This document shows positions 42,946 through 52,153 of a DNA stretch of 64,000 nucleotides, piece after piece (positions within the stretch are counted from its first letter, which is position 1; every line of letters begins with the position of its first letter). Position numbers and translations under genes: made by a program. The stretch covers positions 186,001-250,000 of the forward strand of contig NZ_CCAT010000043.1 in the NCBI RefSeq assembly GCF_000612845.1, given 5' to 3'. The notes under the pieces were generated by a model, which saw only the letters and a program-made list of their open reading frames with translations, was not told the origin of the DNA and made no database searches. The stretch comes from Clostridium ihumii AP5. Lineage in GTDB: Bacteria; Bacillota; Clostridia; Clostridiales; Clostridiaceae.

Positions 42946-43617
42946 ATGGATAATTATAAAATTATTGAAATTAAACAAAGTGTTTTTGAGGATAATGATA
43001 AACAAGCTAGTTTACTTAGAGAAGAATTAAAAGAAAATAAAACTTTTTTATTAAATTTAATGTCATCACCAGGTTCAGGAAAAACAACAACTGTTTTAAG
43101 GATAATTAATGAACTTAAAGATGAAATGAAAATAGGTGTACTAGAAGCAGATATTGATTCAGATGTAGATGCAAATACTGTTTCTAAAACAGGAGCAAAA
43201 GTAATTCAATTACACACTGGTGGTATGTGTCATCTAGATGCAGATATGACAAAACAAGGGTTAGATGAATTAGGCACTGATGATGTTGATTTTGCTATTT
43301 TAGAAAATGTAGGAAATTTAGTGTGTCCAGCAGAATTTGATACTGGTTCATCTAAAAATGCTATGATTTTAAGTGTGCCTGAAGGTGATGACAAACCTTT
43401 AAAATACCCATTAATGTTTACAATTTCAGATTTATTGTTAATTAACAAGATTGATGCAATAGATTATTTTGATTTTAGTATAGATAAGGTTGTAAAGTAT
43501 GCAAAAAAATTAAATCCTAATATTAAAATAATACCTATATCTGCCAGAACAGGAGAAGGAATTAATGAGTTGGCTAATTGGTTGCGTGGTGAGATTAATA
43601 TTTGGAATGAAATTTAA
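42946..43617 (+). CDS. hypB: Hydrogenase/urease nickel incorporation GTPase HypB
   Basis: This 223-residue GTPase has the P-loop SSPGSGKTTTVLRI (about residues 40-53), the metal-binding switch region LHTGGMCHLDADM with the conserved Cys-His pair, ENVGNLVCPAEFDTG, and the specificity motif NKIDAIDYFDF. HypB hydrolyses GTP to help HypA insert nickel into [NiFe] hydrogenase. The N-terminal CXXCGC and His-rich extensions of some homologues are absent. GGAGGGG precedes ATG 42946. It leads a three-gene operon with the oxidoreductase and hypA. Confidence 0.95.
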   Translation: MDNYKIIEIKQSVFEDNDKQASLLREELKENKTFLLNLMSSPGSGKTTTVLRIINELKDEMKIGVLEADIDSDVDANTVSKTGAKVIQLHTGGMCHLDADMTKQGLDELGTDDVDFAILENVGNLVCPAEFDTGSSKNAMILSVPEGDDKPLKYPLMFTISDLLLINKIDAIDYFDFSIDKVVKYAKKLNPNIKIIPISARTGEGINELANWLRGEINIWNEI

Positions 43618-43647
43618 ATCTTATAAATATTAGATAGGGGGCTATTT

Positions 43648-46347
43648 ATGTCAAAAGAAATGGTATTAGAGCTTGCTAATCATATAAATAGATCAAAACG
43701 TGGCTCAAAATCAGAAATTAAATATACAGATCCTGAGTATATTATTTTAGAACCTGTTGTTACAGAGGAAATGGCAAAAGCAGGTATTCAATTAGAGCTA
43801 AGAAAGCCTAAAAGTGCTGAGGAAGTTGCATTATTGTGTGGAAAAACTGTAGATGAAACATCAAAACTTTTATGGGACTTAGCTGTAGCTGGAGTTTGCT
43901 TTGTAAATGAGATTGATGGTGTAGATAAGTATTGGCTTGAAACTTGGATTCCAGGTGTAATGGAAATGATGGTTAATAATAAAGCAAATGTAGAGAAATA
44001 TCCTCAAATTGCTGAAGCTTTTGAGGCATATGGCAGAATTAGAGGACCAAAAACAGCAGGAAACTTTCCAGTTGGAAAGGGACTTATGAGAGTTATTCCT
44101 ATAGAGAAATCTATTGAAGCAGAAACAAGAAAAGCATCTTATGAAGAAGTTTCTAAATATCTTAATGATAATGAGATTTTTTCTGTTTCTGATTGTGCAT
44201 GTAGAACAGCAAGAGAAGCTATGGGAGAAGGCTGTGGGCATTTAAAGGAAGATATGTGTATTCAAATGGGTCATGCAGCAGAATATTATATTCGTACAGG
44301 TAGAGGTAGACAAATTTCTAGAGAAGAAGCTTTTGAAATTATAAAAAAAGCTGAGGAAAATGGATTAGTACATCAAATACCTAATACAGATGGTTCAGGA
44401 AAAACTCATGCAATCTGTAATTGTTGTGGATGCTCATGTTTATCTTTAAGAACGGCAGAAATGTTTTTGAATACAGATATGGTACGTTCAAATTACGTTG
44501 CAAAAGTTGATAAAGATAAATGTGTAGCTTGTGGCGAATGTGTTGAAAATTGTCAAGTTAATGCATTAAGATTAGGACAAAAACTTTGTACTAAAACACC
44601 TATTTTAGAGAAAAAACGAGAGCTACCACGTGATACAGAATGGGGCGAAGATAAGTGGAATCCTAATTATAGAACTAATAGAAAAGTTGTTTTGGATACT
44701 GGTACAAGTCCTTGCAAAGCTGAATGTCCTGCACATATTGCAATTCAAGGATATATAAAATTAGCATCTCAGGGTAGATATACAGAAGCACTTGAGCTTA
44801 TAAAACATGAAAATCCATTTCCAGCAGTATGTGGTCGTATATGTCCAAGAAAATGTGAATCTGCATGTACAAGAGGAGATATTGATGATCCAATAGCTAT
44901 TGATGATATTAAAAAATTTATTGCAGAACAGGATTTAAATCAAGAAATTAGATATGTACCTAAAATAAAAAATCAATATAAAAATAAAATTGCAATTGTA
45001 GGTTCTGGACCATCTGGACTTTCATGTGCTTTTTACTTAGCAGTTGAAGGATACAAAGTTACTGTATTTGAAAAACAAAAATCACTTGGTGGTATGTTAA
45101 CCCTTGGAATTCCTTCTTTTAGATTGGAAAAGAATGTAGTTAATGCTGAAATTAATATTTTAAAAGAATTAGGTGTTGAATTTAAAACTAATGTTGAAGT
45201 AGGAAAAGATATAAGTCTCAATTATTTAAGACAAGAAGGATTTGATGCATTCTATTTTGGAATTGGAGCACAAGTAGGAAGAAAACTTAACATTGATGGA
45301 GAAGATGCTAAAGGTGTAATTACAGGAGTAGATTTTTTAAGAAAAATAAATTTAGGGGAAGAATTTGAATTAGAAGGAGAAACTGTTGTAATAGGTGGTG
45401 GTAATGTAGCAATTGACGTAGCAAGGAGTGCTACAAGAGTGGGAACTTCTAAAGTAAGTATGTTTTGTTTAGAAAGCAAGGAAGAGATGCCTGCACTTTT
45501 GGAGGAAATAGAAGAATCTCTTGAAGAGGGAATTGAAATTAATAATTCTTGGGGACCAAAACGAATTATTGTAGAAGATGAAAAAGTTGTTGGAGTTGAA
45601 TTTAAAAAATGTATTTCAGTATTTGATGAAAACAGGAGATTTAATCCAAAATTTGATGAAAATAATGTAAAAATAGTTAAAGCTGAAAATGTACTACTTT
45701 CAATAGGTCAATCAATAGATTTAGGAAAAATATTAGAAAATACTAAGGTTCAAATAAATCCTAATAATACAATAAAGACAAATAAAATTACTTTACAAAC
45801 AGATGAGAAGGATATATTTGCTGGTGGTGATGTTGTAACCGGACCTAAATTTGCTATAGATGCAATTGCAGTTGGAAAAGAAGCTGCAATTTCAATTCAT
45901 CGATATGTTCATCCTGGTCAAAGTTTAATTTTAGGACGTACTATAAGAGATTACACTCCTTTAGATAAAAATAATCTTGAACTTTTAGGTTATGATACTA
46001 TGCCAAGACAAAAAGCAAATTATAGTAAAGATAATACAGAAAAGAAGAGTTTTAAAGATTTAAGAGGGGTTTTTACAGAAGAACAGTTAAAAAAGGAAAC
46101 TGAACGTTGTCTTGGTTGTGGTGCTACAGTTGTAGATGAATATTTATGTGTAGGTTGTGGTGTTTGTTCTACAAAATGTAAGTATGATGCTATTAAACTA
46201 GAAAGAGTTTATGATAGTGAAGGTGTTGAGTTCCCAAATTTGAAGCCAATAATTATTAAACATGCATTTAAACGTAAAGTTAGAATTGCTATAAAAAAAC
46301 CAGCAAGAAAATTAAAATCAGTTTTTAGTAAGGATGATAAAAAATAA
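43648..46347 (+). CDS. Multi-cluster Fe-S/FAD NAD(P)-dependent oxidoreductase (GltD-like core)
   Basis: This 899-residue enzyme has several parts. Residues 1-280 carry cysteine-rich stretches (SVSDCACRTAREAMGEGCGH; AICNCCGCSCLSL). A [4Fe-4S] site CVACGECVENC lies near 294. The GltD-type iron-sulfur segment CKAECPAHIAI to RICPRKCESACTRG follows near 354-405. FAD binds at IAIVGSGPSGLSCAFYLAVE (about 449) and NAD(P) at VVIGGGNVAIDVARSA (about 579). The C-terminus has LGCGATVVDEYLCVGCGVCS. It is a cytoplasmic electron-transfer flavoenzyme. Lying 30 bp after hypB and 32 bp before hypA, it is presumably tied to hydrogenase metabolism. The electron partners are unknown. Confidence 0.85.
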   Translation: MSKEMVLELANHINRSKRGSKSEIKYTDPEYIILEPVVTEEMAKAGIQLELRKPKSAEEVALLCGKTVDETSKLLWDLAVAGVCFVNEIDGVDKYWLETWIPGVMEMMVNNKANVEKYPQIAEAFEAYGRIRGPKTAGNFPVGKGLMRVIPIEKSIEAETRKASYEEVSKYLNDNEIFSVSDCACRTAREAMGEGCGHLKEDMCIQMGHAAEYYIRTGRGRQISREEAFEIIKKAEENGLVHQIPNTDGSGKTHAICNCCGCSCLSLRTAEMFLNTDMVRSNYVAKVDKDKCVACGECVENCQVNALRLGQKLCTKTPILEKKRELPRDTEWGEDKWNPNYRTNRKVVLDTGTSPCKAECPAHIAIQGYIKLASQGRYTEALELIKHENPFPAVCGRICPRKCESACTRGDIDDPIAIDDIKKFIAEQDLNQEIRYVPKIKNQYKNKIAIVGSGPSGLSCAFYLAVEGYKVTVFEKQKSLGGMLTLGIPSFRLEKNVVNAEINILKELGVEFKTNVEVGKDISLNYLRQEGFDAFYFGIGAQVGRKLNIDGEDAKGVITGVDFLRKINLGEEFELEGETVVIGGGNVAIDVARSATRVGTSKVSMFCLESKEEMPALLEEIEESLEEGIEINNSWGPKRIIVEDEKVVGVEFKKCISVFDENRRFNPKFDENNVKIVKAENVLLSIGQSIDLGKILENTKVQINPNNTIKTNKITLQTDEKDIFAGGDVVTGPKFAIDAIAVGKEAAISIHRYVHPGQSLILGRTIRDYTPLDKNNLELLGYDTMPRQKANYSKDNTEKKSFKDLRGVFTEEQLKKETERCLGCGATVVDEYLCVGCGVCSTKCKYDAIKLERVYDSEGVEFPNLKPIIIKHAFKRKVRIAIKKPARKLKSVFSKDDKK

Positions 46348-46379
46348 TATTACCTTTTAATTAGAGGTGGTGATTTAAA

Positions 46380-46721
46380 TTGCATGAAGTAGGAGTTTTA
46401 CTTCAAGTAGTTAAGACTGTTGAAAAATTTGCTAAAGTCAATAATATAAGTAATATAGATACATTAGTTATTCAAATAGGTGAGTTATCATCAATGGTTC
46501 CAAGATATGTTAAAGCATGTTATCCAGCAGCAGTGGATGGAACACTATTAGAAAATACTAAATTAGAAATTGAAATTTTACCTGGAAACGGAATTTGTAA
46601 GGATTGTAATACAGTTTTCAATATACTTGAGAATAAGGGTAAATGCCCTAAATGTGAAAAAAATGATTGGGATTTATTATGTGGTAGAGAATTTATGATT
46701 AAAGAAATTATTGCTTGTTAA
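46380..46721 (+). CDS. hypA: Hydrogenase nickel incorporation protein HypA
   Basis: This 113-residue protein is the nickel-binding partner of HypB. It begins MHEVGVLLQVVKTVEKFA; the N-terminal Met-His-Glu ligates nickel. The zinc finger has CKDC (about 72-75) and CPKC (about 88-91). The start must be TTG 46380: the nearby ATG at 46384 is out of frame, and only TTG gives the required MHE. AGAGGTGGTGA lies upstream. A terminator follows directly. Slow TTG initiation may keep its level low relative to HypB. Confidence 0.94.
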   Translation: MHEVGVLLQVVKTVEKFAKVNNISNIDTLVIQIGELSSMVPRYVKACYPAAVDGTLLENTKLEIEILPGNGICKDCNTVFNILENKGKCPKCEKNDWDLLCGREFMIKEIIAC

Positions 46722-46733
46722 ATATTATCATAG

Positions 46734-46770
46734 AAAATGAGTTAAAAATTATTTTAGCTCATTTTTTATT
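46734..46770 (+). terminator. Terminator of the hyp operon
   Basis: A 15-bp stem (46734-46748 with 46751-46765, one wobble) with a very short loop and a T-rich tail. Confidence 0.75.
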
Positions 46771-46785
46771 TCTATTTATAAATGT

Positions 46786-46930
46786 TTATATAATTATCAA
46801 ATGATATAAATAGAGTTACAGTTTACTCTTATTATTATATTGGGAACCAGTAAGAAGTAAGAGTGAAAAATGAAAATGAAGGTTCTAAGTTCAAGGTTTA
46901 AATAACATAGTTATCAAATTATACTATTGA
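46786..46930 (+). repeat. Fragments of the dispersed repeat (copy D)
   Basis: Two partial pieces are adjacent. The first, about 46786-46872, has TTATCAAATGATA, TTACAGTTTACTCT, GGGAACCAGTAAGAAGTAAG and AGTGAAAAATG, matching copies A and C. The second, from 46881, opens GGTTCTAAGTTCAAGGTTTA and ends in the ATCAAATTAT hairpin region. The outer TATAGG end is missing. Confidence 0.45.
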
Positions 46931-46986
46931 TATTTATAGATATTTTTAAATTCATTTTTGAAATAAGTTTAGAATTAGAAGGTAAT

Positions 46987-47109
46987 ATATCCAAATGTCC
47001 AATGAAAGATTGAAACATTGAATTGGCACATTTTATTTTCCTTTGTGGCTAAAATCTATAGCACCTTCGTAGCTGAGGTTTTAACCTTGGCGATCCTTGA
47101 TTTGGATAT
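46987..47109. other. Candidate structured RNA or palindromic element upstream of the APH-like gene
   Basis: An outer 9-bp stem, ATATCCAAA (46987-46995) with TTTGGATAT (47101-47109), encloses further pairings: CCAAT with ATTGG in the 5' part, and GGCTAAAATC (47047-47056) with GGTTTTAACC (47078-47087), nine of ten pairs. It is markedly richer in G/C than its surroundings. I could not match any riboswitch consensus I know. It could equally be another mobile repeat. Confidence 0.45.
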
Positions 47110-47224
47110 AAATATTTAAAATTGTTTATCTATATAACATATATATATTTATTACTCATATATTGTTTTATAGGAATTATATATTTAAAAATATGATTTT
47201 AAAAGCAATTTATTGGAGGAGCAA

Positions 47225-48226
47225 ATGGAAAAGCTAAAGTATAACATTCAAATAGAGAAATTATGTAAATTATTAGGTTTAGGCGATGTTGTAAGTAAAC
47301 CTGTAAGAGTTTCAGGTGGATTTTTGCACAAAATGTATTCTGTTAATACAACTAGCGGAAAGTATGCAGTAAAAGCATTAAATCCAGAAATTATGTCAAG
47401 AAATGATGCTAAAAATAATACTATAGTTTCAGAAAAAATTTCTAATTATTTATCAAATAAAATTTTAGTATCTACGGCTTTAGTAATAAATAATAATGTT
47501 ATCCATTGTTTAGATGATCAAAATTATATGATTTTTAATTGGATAAATGGAATAAAAATGAATATGAATGATATTACTTTAAGGCATTGTTATTTAATAG
47601 GTTCTATTCTTTCAAACATACATTCAGTTGATTGGAAAGATATTAATATAGATAAAAATTGTGATTACTATGATAGTGTAATTGATTGGACAGGCTATTT
47701 GAATGAAGGAAAAAGTAACAATTCTTTATGGGTTAAGACTTTAGATGAAATAATAAATTCATTATATGTATGGAATGAACTTGCAATAAAATCATATAAC
47801 AGTATCAATTCTAATTTAGTAATTAGTCATAGAGATATGGACCCTAAAAATGTTTTATGGAATAATGAAAAACCAATTATTATAGATTGGGAATCAGCTG
47901 GATATGTAAATCCAATGCAAGATTTAATTGAAGTTGCACTTTATTGGTCTGAAAATTTAAGTGGGAACATAGGAAAAAACAAGTTTATGAATGTTATTAA
48001 TGGCTATAAAGAAAATAGACAAATTAATTATGATGAGTGTAAAAAAGCATTATATGCTATATACTTAAATAAGCTTCAATGGCTTGAATATATTTTAAAA
48101 CAGTCACTTGCATTAAATTGTGTAAGTGAAGATGATAGAGAAATAAGTACAAGTGAAGTTTTTGAAACAATTAGAAAAATACAAAATTATTCAGATATGA
48201 TTAAAATAATAGAACAATGGATTTAG
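47225..48226 (+). CDS. APH-family phosphotransferase (aminoglycoside/choline kinase-like)
   Basis: This 333-residue kinase-fold protein has the catalytic loop ISHRDMDPKNVLW (about 201-213) with the catalytic aspartate, and the metal-binding IIDWESAGYVNPMQDLIEVA (about 220-239). An N-terminal glycine-rich region RVSGGFLHKMYSVNTTSGKY precedes the lysine in YAVKALN. Such enzymes phosphorylate aminoglycosides, choline, homoserine or other small alcohols. No feature here singles out an antibiotic. GGAGG lies upstream of ATG 47225. The structured element and repeat fragments occupy its long upstream region. Confidence 0.85.
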   Translation: MEKLKYNIQIEKLCKLLGLGDVVSKPVRVSGGFLHKMYSVNTTSGKYAVKALNPEIMSRNDAKNNTIVSEKISNYLSNKILVSTALVINNNVIHCLDDQNYMIFNWINGIKMNMNDITLRHCYLIGSILSNIHSVDWKDINIDKNCDYYDSVIDWTGYLNEGKSNNSLWVKTLDEIINSLYVWNELAIKSYNSINSNLVISHRDMDPKNVLWNNEKPIIIDWESAGYVNPMQDLIEVALYWSENLSGNIGKNKFMNVINGYKENRQINYDECKKALYAIYLNKLQWLEYILKQSLALNCVSEDDREISTSEVFETIRKIQNYSDMIKIIEQWI

Positions 48227-48228
48227 AT

Positions 48229-48261
48229 TTATTATTTTAAATTTGAGATTGGAACCCTATA
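48229..48261 (-). repeat. Terminal fragment of the dispersed repeat (copy F)
   Basis: TTTGAGATTGGAACCCTATA matches the right end of copies C and G. It begins three bases after the stop codon of the kinase gene. Confidence 0.45.
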
Positions 48262-48363
48262 TTTATTATACATGTGATATAATAAGATTCTTTATAAATT
48301 CTTTAATAAGAGTTTATAAAGGCGAAAAATATATAGCCAATGAGGAAAGATAGAGAGGAAAGA

Positions 48364-49146
48364 ATGAAAATAGCAGTTACTACTACAAGGGAAACAGATG
48401 ATAATTTAAATCTTAAAGCAATAGAAATAGCTAAAGAGTTAAATATACCTTATATAAAAAGAGAAAATTTTAGTATAAAGAAAGCAATTTTAAAGGAGAA
48501 TTTTGATTATTTATTAGTAGTTGAAAGAGATAAAATTGTTATAAAGGGAGAAGATAGTAATTTATTTTGGCATCCTAATATGTCAGAACTTAGGATTAAA
48601 TCAATAGAACAAGGGAATAAGGAAGCTATGATAGAAGCAACAAAACTATGTGAGGGCGAGAGCATATTAGATTGTACATTAGGTCTTGCAGGAGATTCTC
48701 TTGTGTTTTCAAGAGTGGTTGGAGAAAATGGATCTGTGGTTGGTACAGAAGTTAATAAGTATATAGCTTATTTAAGTAAATGTGGATTAGAAAACTATAC
48801 TAATGCAAATGATGAAATTATAACTTACACAAACAATATAAAGGTTGTTAATGAGTCCTATGAAGATTATCTTTTAAAACAAAAAGATAATAGCTTTGAT
48901 GTAGTATACTTTGACCCTATGTTTAAAAAGCCAAACAAAAAATCAACATCCATAAATTCATTTAGAGATTTTGCAGATCATAAAGAATTAACTAATGAGA
49001 TTTTAGATGAAGCACTTAGAGTGTGTAAAAAAAGGGTTGTTATTAAAGAACGACATGGTTTTAATGATTTTGAAAAGCTAGGAATAAAGAAGTATTATGG
49101 TGGTAAGAAAAAAGGTTCAATTATTTATGGAGTAATTGAAAAGTAA
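48364..49146 (+). CDS. RsmJ-like class I SAM-dependent methyltransferase
   Basis: This 260-residue enzyme begins MKIAVTTTRETDDNLNLKAI. Motif I is ILDCTLGLAGDSLVFSRVVG (about 101-120) and the target motif is VVYFDPMFKKPNKK (about 179-192), the DPMF box shared with RsmJ, which methylates a guanosine of 16S rRNA in Enterobacteria. The N-terminal domain differs from RsmJ, so the target RNA is not certain. AGAGAGG precedes ATG 48364. A terminator follows. Confidence 0.8.
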   Translation: MKIAVTTTRETDDNLNLKAIEIAKELNIPYIKRENFSIKKAILKENFDYLLVVERDKIVIKGEDSNLFWHPNMSELRIKSIEQGNKEAMIEATKLCEGESILDCTLGLAGDSLVFSRVVGENGSVVGTEVNKYIAYLSKCGLENYTNANDEIITYTNNIKVVNESYEDYLLKQKDNSFDVVYFDPMFKKPNKKSTSINSFRDFADHKELTNEILDEALRVCKKRVVIKERHGFNDFEKLGIKKYYGGKKKGSIIYGVIEK

Positions 49147-49166
49147 TATTAGTAATACAAATGAAT

Positions 49167-49212
49167 AAGCATAAATATCACATTATTTAAGGATATTTAT
49201 GCTTGTTTTTTA
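49167..49212 (+). terminator. Terminator of the RsmJ-like gene
   Basis: A perfect 13-bp stem (49167-49179 with 49192-49204) followed by GTTTTTT. Confidence 0.8.
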
Positions 49213-49380
49213 TATTTTAATATATGAATCACTTTTATTAAGAAGTTAGTAATACTTTAAAATAAAATTTAGTAGTTAAATTCTATAATATAATTATACC
49301 ATAAATTGGATTAATATATAAGTCTGTTACTATCAATATGTTATTGGTATAATGTAGAAAAAATGATTGGAGAATGTAAA

Positions 49381-50130
49381 ATGAAAAATGAAGTAATAAG
49401 ATCATTGATAAATCATAAATCAACAAGAGCATTTGAAAATGGGAAAATTGATGAGAAAATTTTATGCCAAATACTTAATGCAGGTATTAGAAGTGCTAAT
49501 GGTGGAAATCTACAAGGGTATTCTTTAATTGTAATTGATGATTTAGAGAAATTAAATCATATAGGAGTATATAATACAGCACTTGCAATAATAGCATTGG
49601 CTGATGCATATAGGACTCAAAGGTGGTTTGAGCTTTTTGGACATGCTAATGTACCTGTAAATACTACTCATGGTTTTATTATAAATATTTGTGATGCATT
49701 AATCTGTCTTCATAGCATTTCCATTGCAGCTGAAAGCTTAGGACTTGGCACATATTATAATGGAGATATAACTTCTATGAACATAAAAAATGTAATAAAC
49801 AATCCTAAAGGCACATTTCCAATAGGAATGCTCTGTTTAGGTTATCCTAAAAGTGAAGGGAAACTTTCTGATAGATTACCATTAGATGCTGTTGTACATT
49901 ACAATTCTTACAAAATACCTACTGATGAAGAAATTAAAAATTGGTATTCACAAAAAGAAAATTTATTTCAAACTAGAAATAGCAAAGAAAGACTTGCAGA
50001 GTTTAAGAAAAATGAAATTTTACATTTAGCTGATGCTTATGCAAAAAATAAATTTAAAGGTTATGAACTAGAGGAACTTAGTAAAGGCATTAAAAGAAAC
50101 ATAAAAGAATCTGGTTATGATTTTATATAA
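49381..50130 (+). CDS. NfsA/Frp-type nitroreductase
   Basis: This 249-residue flavoprotein resembles the NfsA/FRP group of NADPH-dependent nitroreductases: RSLINHKSTRAFENGKIDEK at the N-terminus, AGIRSANGGNLQGYSLIVID for FMN binding, and AAESLGLGTYYNGDI later. The extended C-terminal part (LPLDAVVHYNSYKIPTDEEI) is typical of FRP. It reduces nitro compounds, quinones or flavins. GGAGAATG precedes ATG 49381. A TATAAT hexamer with a weak -35 lies at about 49350. Confidence 0.9.
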   Translation: MKNEVIRSLINHKSTRAFENGKIDEKILCQILNAGIRSANGGNLQGYSLIVIDDLEKLNHIGVYNTALAIIALADAYRTQRWFELFGHANVPVNTTHGFIINICDALICLHSISIAAESLGLGTYYNGDITSMNIKNVINNPKGTFPIGMLCLGYPKSEGKLSDRLPLDAVVHYNSYKIPTDEEIKNWYSQKENLFQTRNSKERLAEFKKNEILHLADAYAKNKFKGYELEELSKGIKRNIKESGYDFI

Positions 50131-50306
50131 GTTTTTATATTATTTGTTAAGTTATGTTAAAATACAAAAATAGAAATCATAAGGCATACTTTCAATAATA
50201 TAAATTAGCAAAGTTATTTTAATTAAAGGTTTGTTTCCTTATATTGTAATCTATAAATATTTAAGATACTATAAATATATTGAATAAAAATTATAGGGGT
50301 ATTAGA

Positions 50307-51422
50307 ATGAAAAAAAATATAAGTTTATTATTATTTATTATGTCTATATTTGCAGCTATATCAACTATATTTAATGTAACAGATGATATTATTAGAATTA
50401 TAAATATAAGTTTTATAACAATTATTTGTATACTTGAAGTGATAAAGAATATTTCAAAATTAAGTAGTTTATATATAAGAATTATTACTATAATACAATT
50501 AATTATAACTATATTATCCATGATACATGGATTTTCAGGATTTGAATATATAGTAGTTATATTAATATTTGAGATTTTAAATCATAAAATAAATCCAATT
50601 GTATGCACAATTATTAGTTTATTAATACCATATTCAATTTTAAAAGAAAACATATTTAATATAACAATTTATACAATAATAATTCTATTATATTTATATG
50701 AAGTGAAAAAACAACATATAAACAATGAGGAATTAAAGGAATTTAATAAGGGTCAAAGATATGAACGACATATTATGGAGGAAAAGATTAGAAATCTTGA
50801 AAAATATCTTGAACAAAATAATATTACTGCAAGTTTAAGGGAAAGAAATTTTATAGCACAAAAATTACATGATCATTTAGGGCATAGAATAACTAGCTCA
50901 CTTTTACAACTTGAAGTTACAAAAGAAACACTGGGAACTGACAATGAACTAAGTAAAAAATATTTAATAAGTGCCATGGAAAATTTAAGAGATGGTATGG
51001 AAGAAATTCGAAAAGTTTTAAAGAATATTAAACCACGAGATAAAGTTATGGCAATAGAAGATATTAAAGAAGAACTTTTAAATTTTGAGTACACCTCTGG
51101 AATAAAGACTAAGCTAAGAATAGAAGGCAATACTGAAAAAATCAAATTAAATTTTTGGATTATTATAGAAGAAAATTTAAAAGAAGCATTAACGAATATA
51201 GCAAAGTATTCAAATGCCACAGAAGTTATTGTTTCATTTTATATATATAATAAAATTGCAAGAATAGAAATACATGATAATGGAGAAGGATGCTTAAATC
51301 TTAAAAAAGGACTTGGAATAAGAGGAATGGAAGAAAGAATGCAAGGGATTGGTGGACGACTTAATTATAAAAGTGAAAATGGTTTTGTAATTAACATGAT
51401 GTTAAACTTAGGGGGAGTATAA
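50307..51422 (+). CDS. NarL-type sensor histidine kinase (LnrJ-like)
   Basis: This 371-residue kinase has four to five N-terminal membrane helices (residues 5-140) with short loops, a coiled-coil linker, a HisKA_3 box IAQKLHDHLGHRITSSLLQL with the phosphorylated His188, and an ATPase domain with EENLKEALTNIAKYSNATEV and IHDNGEGC. The lack of a large external sensor domain suggests it senses the membrane or its ABC partner. AGGGGT precedes the start. The response regulator overlaps its stop by one base. Confidence 0.92.
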   Translation: MKKNISLLLFIMSIFAAISTIFNVTDDIIRIINISFITIICILEVIKNISKLSSLYIRIITIIQLIITILSMIHGFSGFEYIVVILIFEILNHKINPIVCTIISLLIPYSILKENIFNITIYTIIILLYLYEVKKQHINNEELKEFNKGQRYERHIMEEKIRNLEKYLEQNNITASLRERNFIAQKLHDHLGHRITSSLLQLEVTKETLGTDNELSKKYLISAMENLRDGMEEIRKVLKNIKPRDKVMAIEDIKEELLNFEYTSGIKTKLRIEGNTEKIKLNFWIIIEENLKEALTNIAKYSNATEVIVSFYIYNKIARIEIHDNGEGCLNLKKGLGIRGMEERMQGIGGRLNYKSENGFVINMMLNLGGV

Positions 51423-52042
51423 TGAGCGTAAAATTATTAATATGTGATGATGATAGTTTAATTAGAGAAAGTCTAAAAATACTATTACCGCTAAAGGGAG
51501 ACATAGAAATAGTAGCTGAAGCGGGAAATGGAAATGAAGCCATAAATGCCTGTTTAAATAATAATGTAGATGTTGCTTTAATAGATATAAGAATGCCAAT
51601 TTTAAGCGGTGTTGAAGCTGTTAAAGAAATTACTAAAAAAACTAATACAAAATGTTTGATACTTACAACTTTTGATGAACAAGATTATGTTAATGAAGCT
51701 CTTAGTTATGGTGCAAAAGGTTATATATTAAAGAACAACTCTCCAGAACAAATAGCTAATTCAATTATCTCTGTTCATAATAATACAATTGTTATGAATG
51801 AAAACATATTAAAAAAATTACAAGTTAAAAGTTCAGAGCCATCATTTAATAAATATGATTTTACAGATAGAGAAAAAGATATAATAAAAGCTATAGCTGA
51901 AGGACTTAACAATAAAGAAATTAGCAAGAAATTATATATAGGAGAAGGCACTATAAGAAACTATATAACAACAATACTTAATAAAACAGGATTAGAGCAT
52001 AGAACTGCTATTGCAGTTAATTATTTAAAAGGGAATTTATAG
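51422..52042 (+). CDS. NarL-family response regulator (LnrK-like)
   Basis: This 206-residue regulator has a receiver domain with phospho-acceptor Asp55 in VALIDIRMPILSG and the conserved lysine in GAKGYILKNNSPE. The C-terminal LuxR helix-turn-helix reads FTDREKDIIKAIAEGLNNKE and YIGEGTIRNYITTILNKTGL. It is translationally coupled to the kinase gene. By analogy with LnrJK of Bacillus, it should activate the ABC genes that follow 112 bp downstream. Confidence 0.94.
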   Translation: MSVKLLICDDDSLIRESLKILLPLKGDIEIVAEAGNGNEAINACLNNNVDVALIDIRMPILSGVEAVKEITKKTNTKCLILTTFDEQDYVNEALSYGAKGYILKNNSPEQIANSIISVHNNTIVMNENILKKLQVKSSEPSFNKYDFTDREKDIIKAIAEGLNNKEISKKLYIGEGTIRNYITTILNKTGLEHRTAIAVNYLKGNL

Positions 52043-52153
52043 TTTTTCATAATTTAATATGACAATTGTAATGTTAAAAGGTGATATTTCTAACTAGAGA
52101 TAGGCATCTTTTTTTTATATACTTAATTTATAGGAGATAGGGAGGTTTAAGTT

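Noticed and set aside
46987-47109. Known riboswitch (TPP, SAM, glycine, purine, THF, T-box, cyclic dinucleotide).
   Set aside because: None of the conserved core strings of these classes could be found; reported only as an unassigned structured block.
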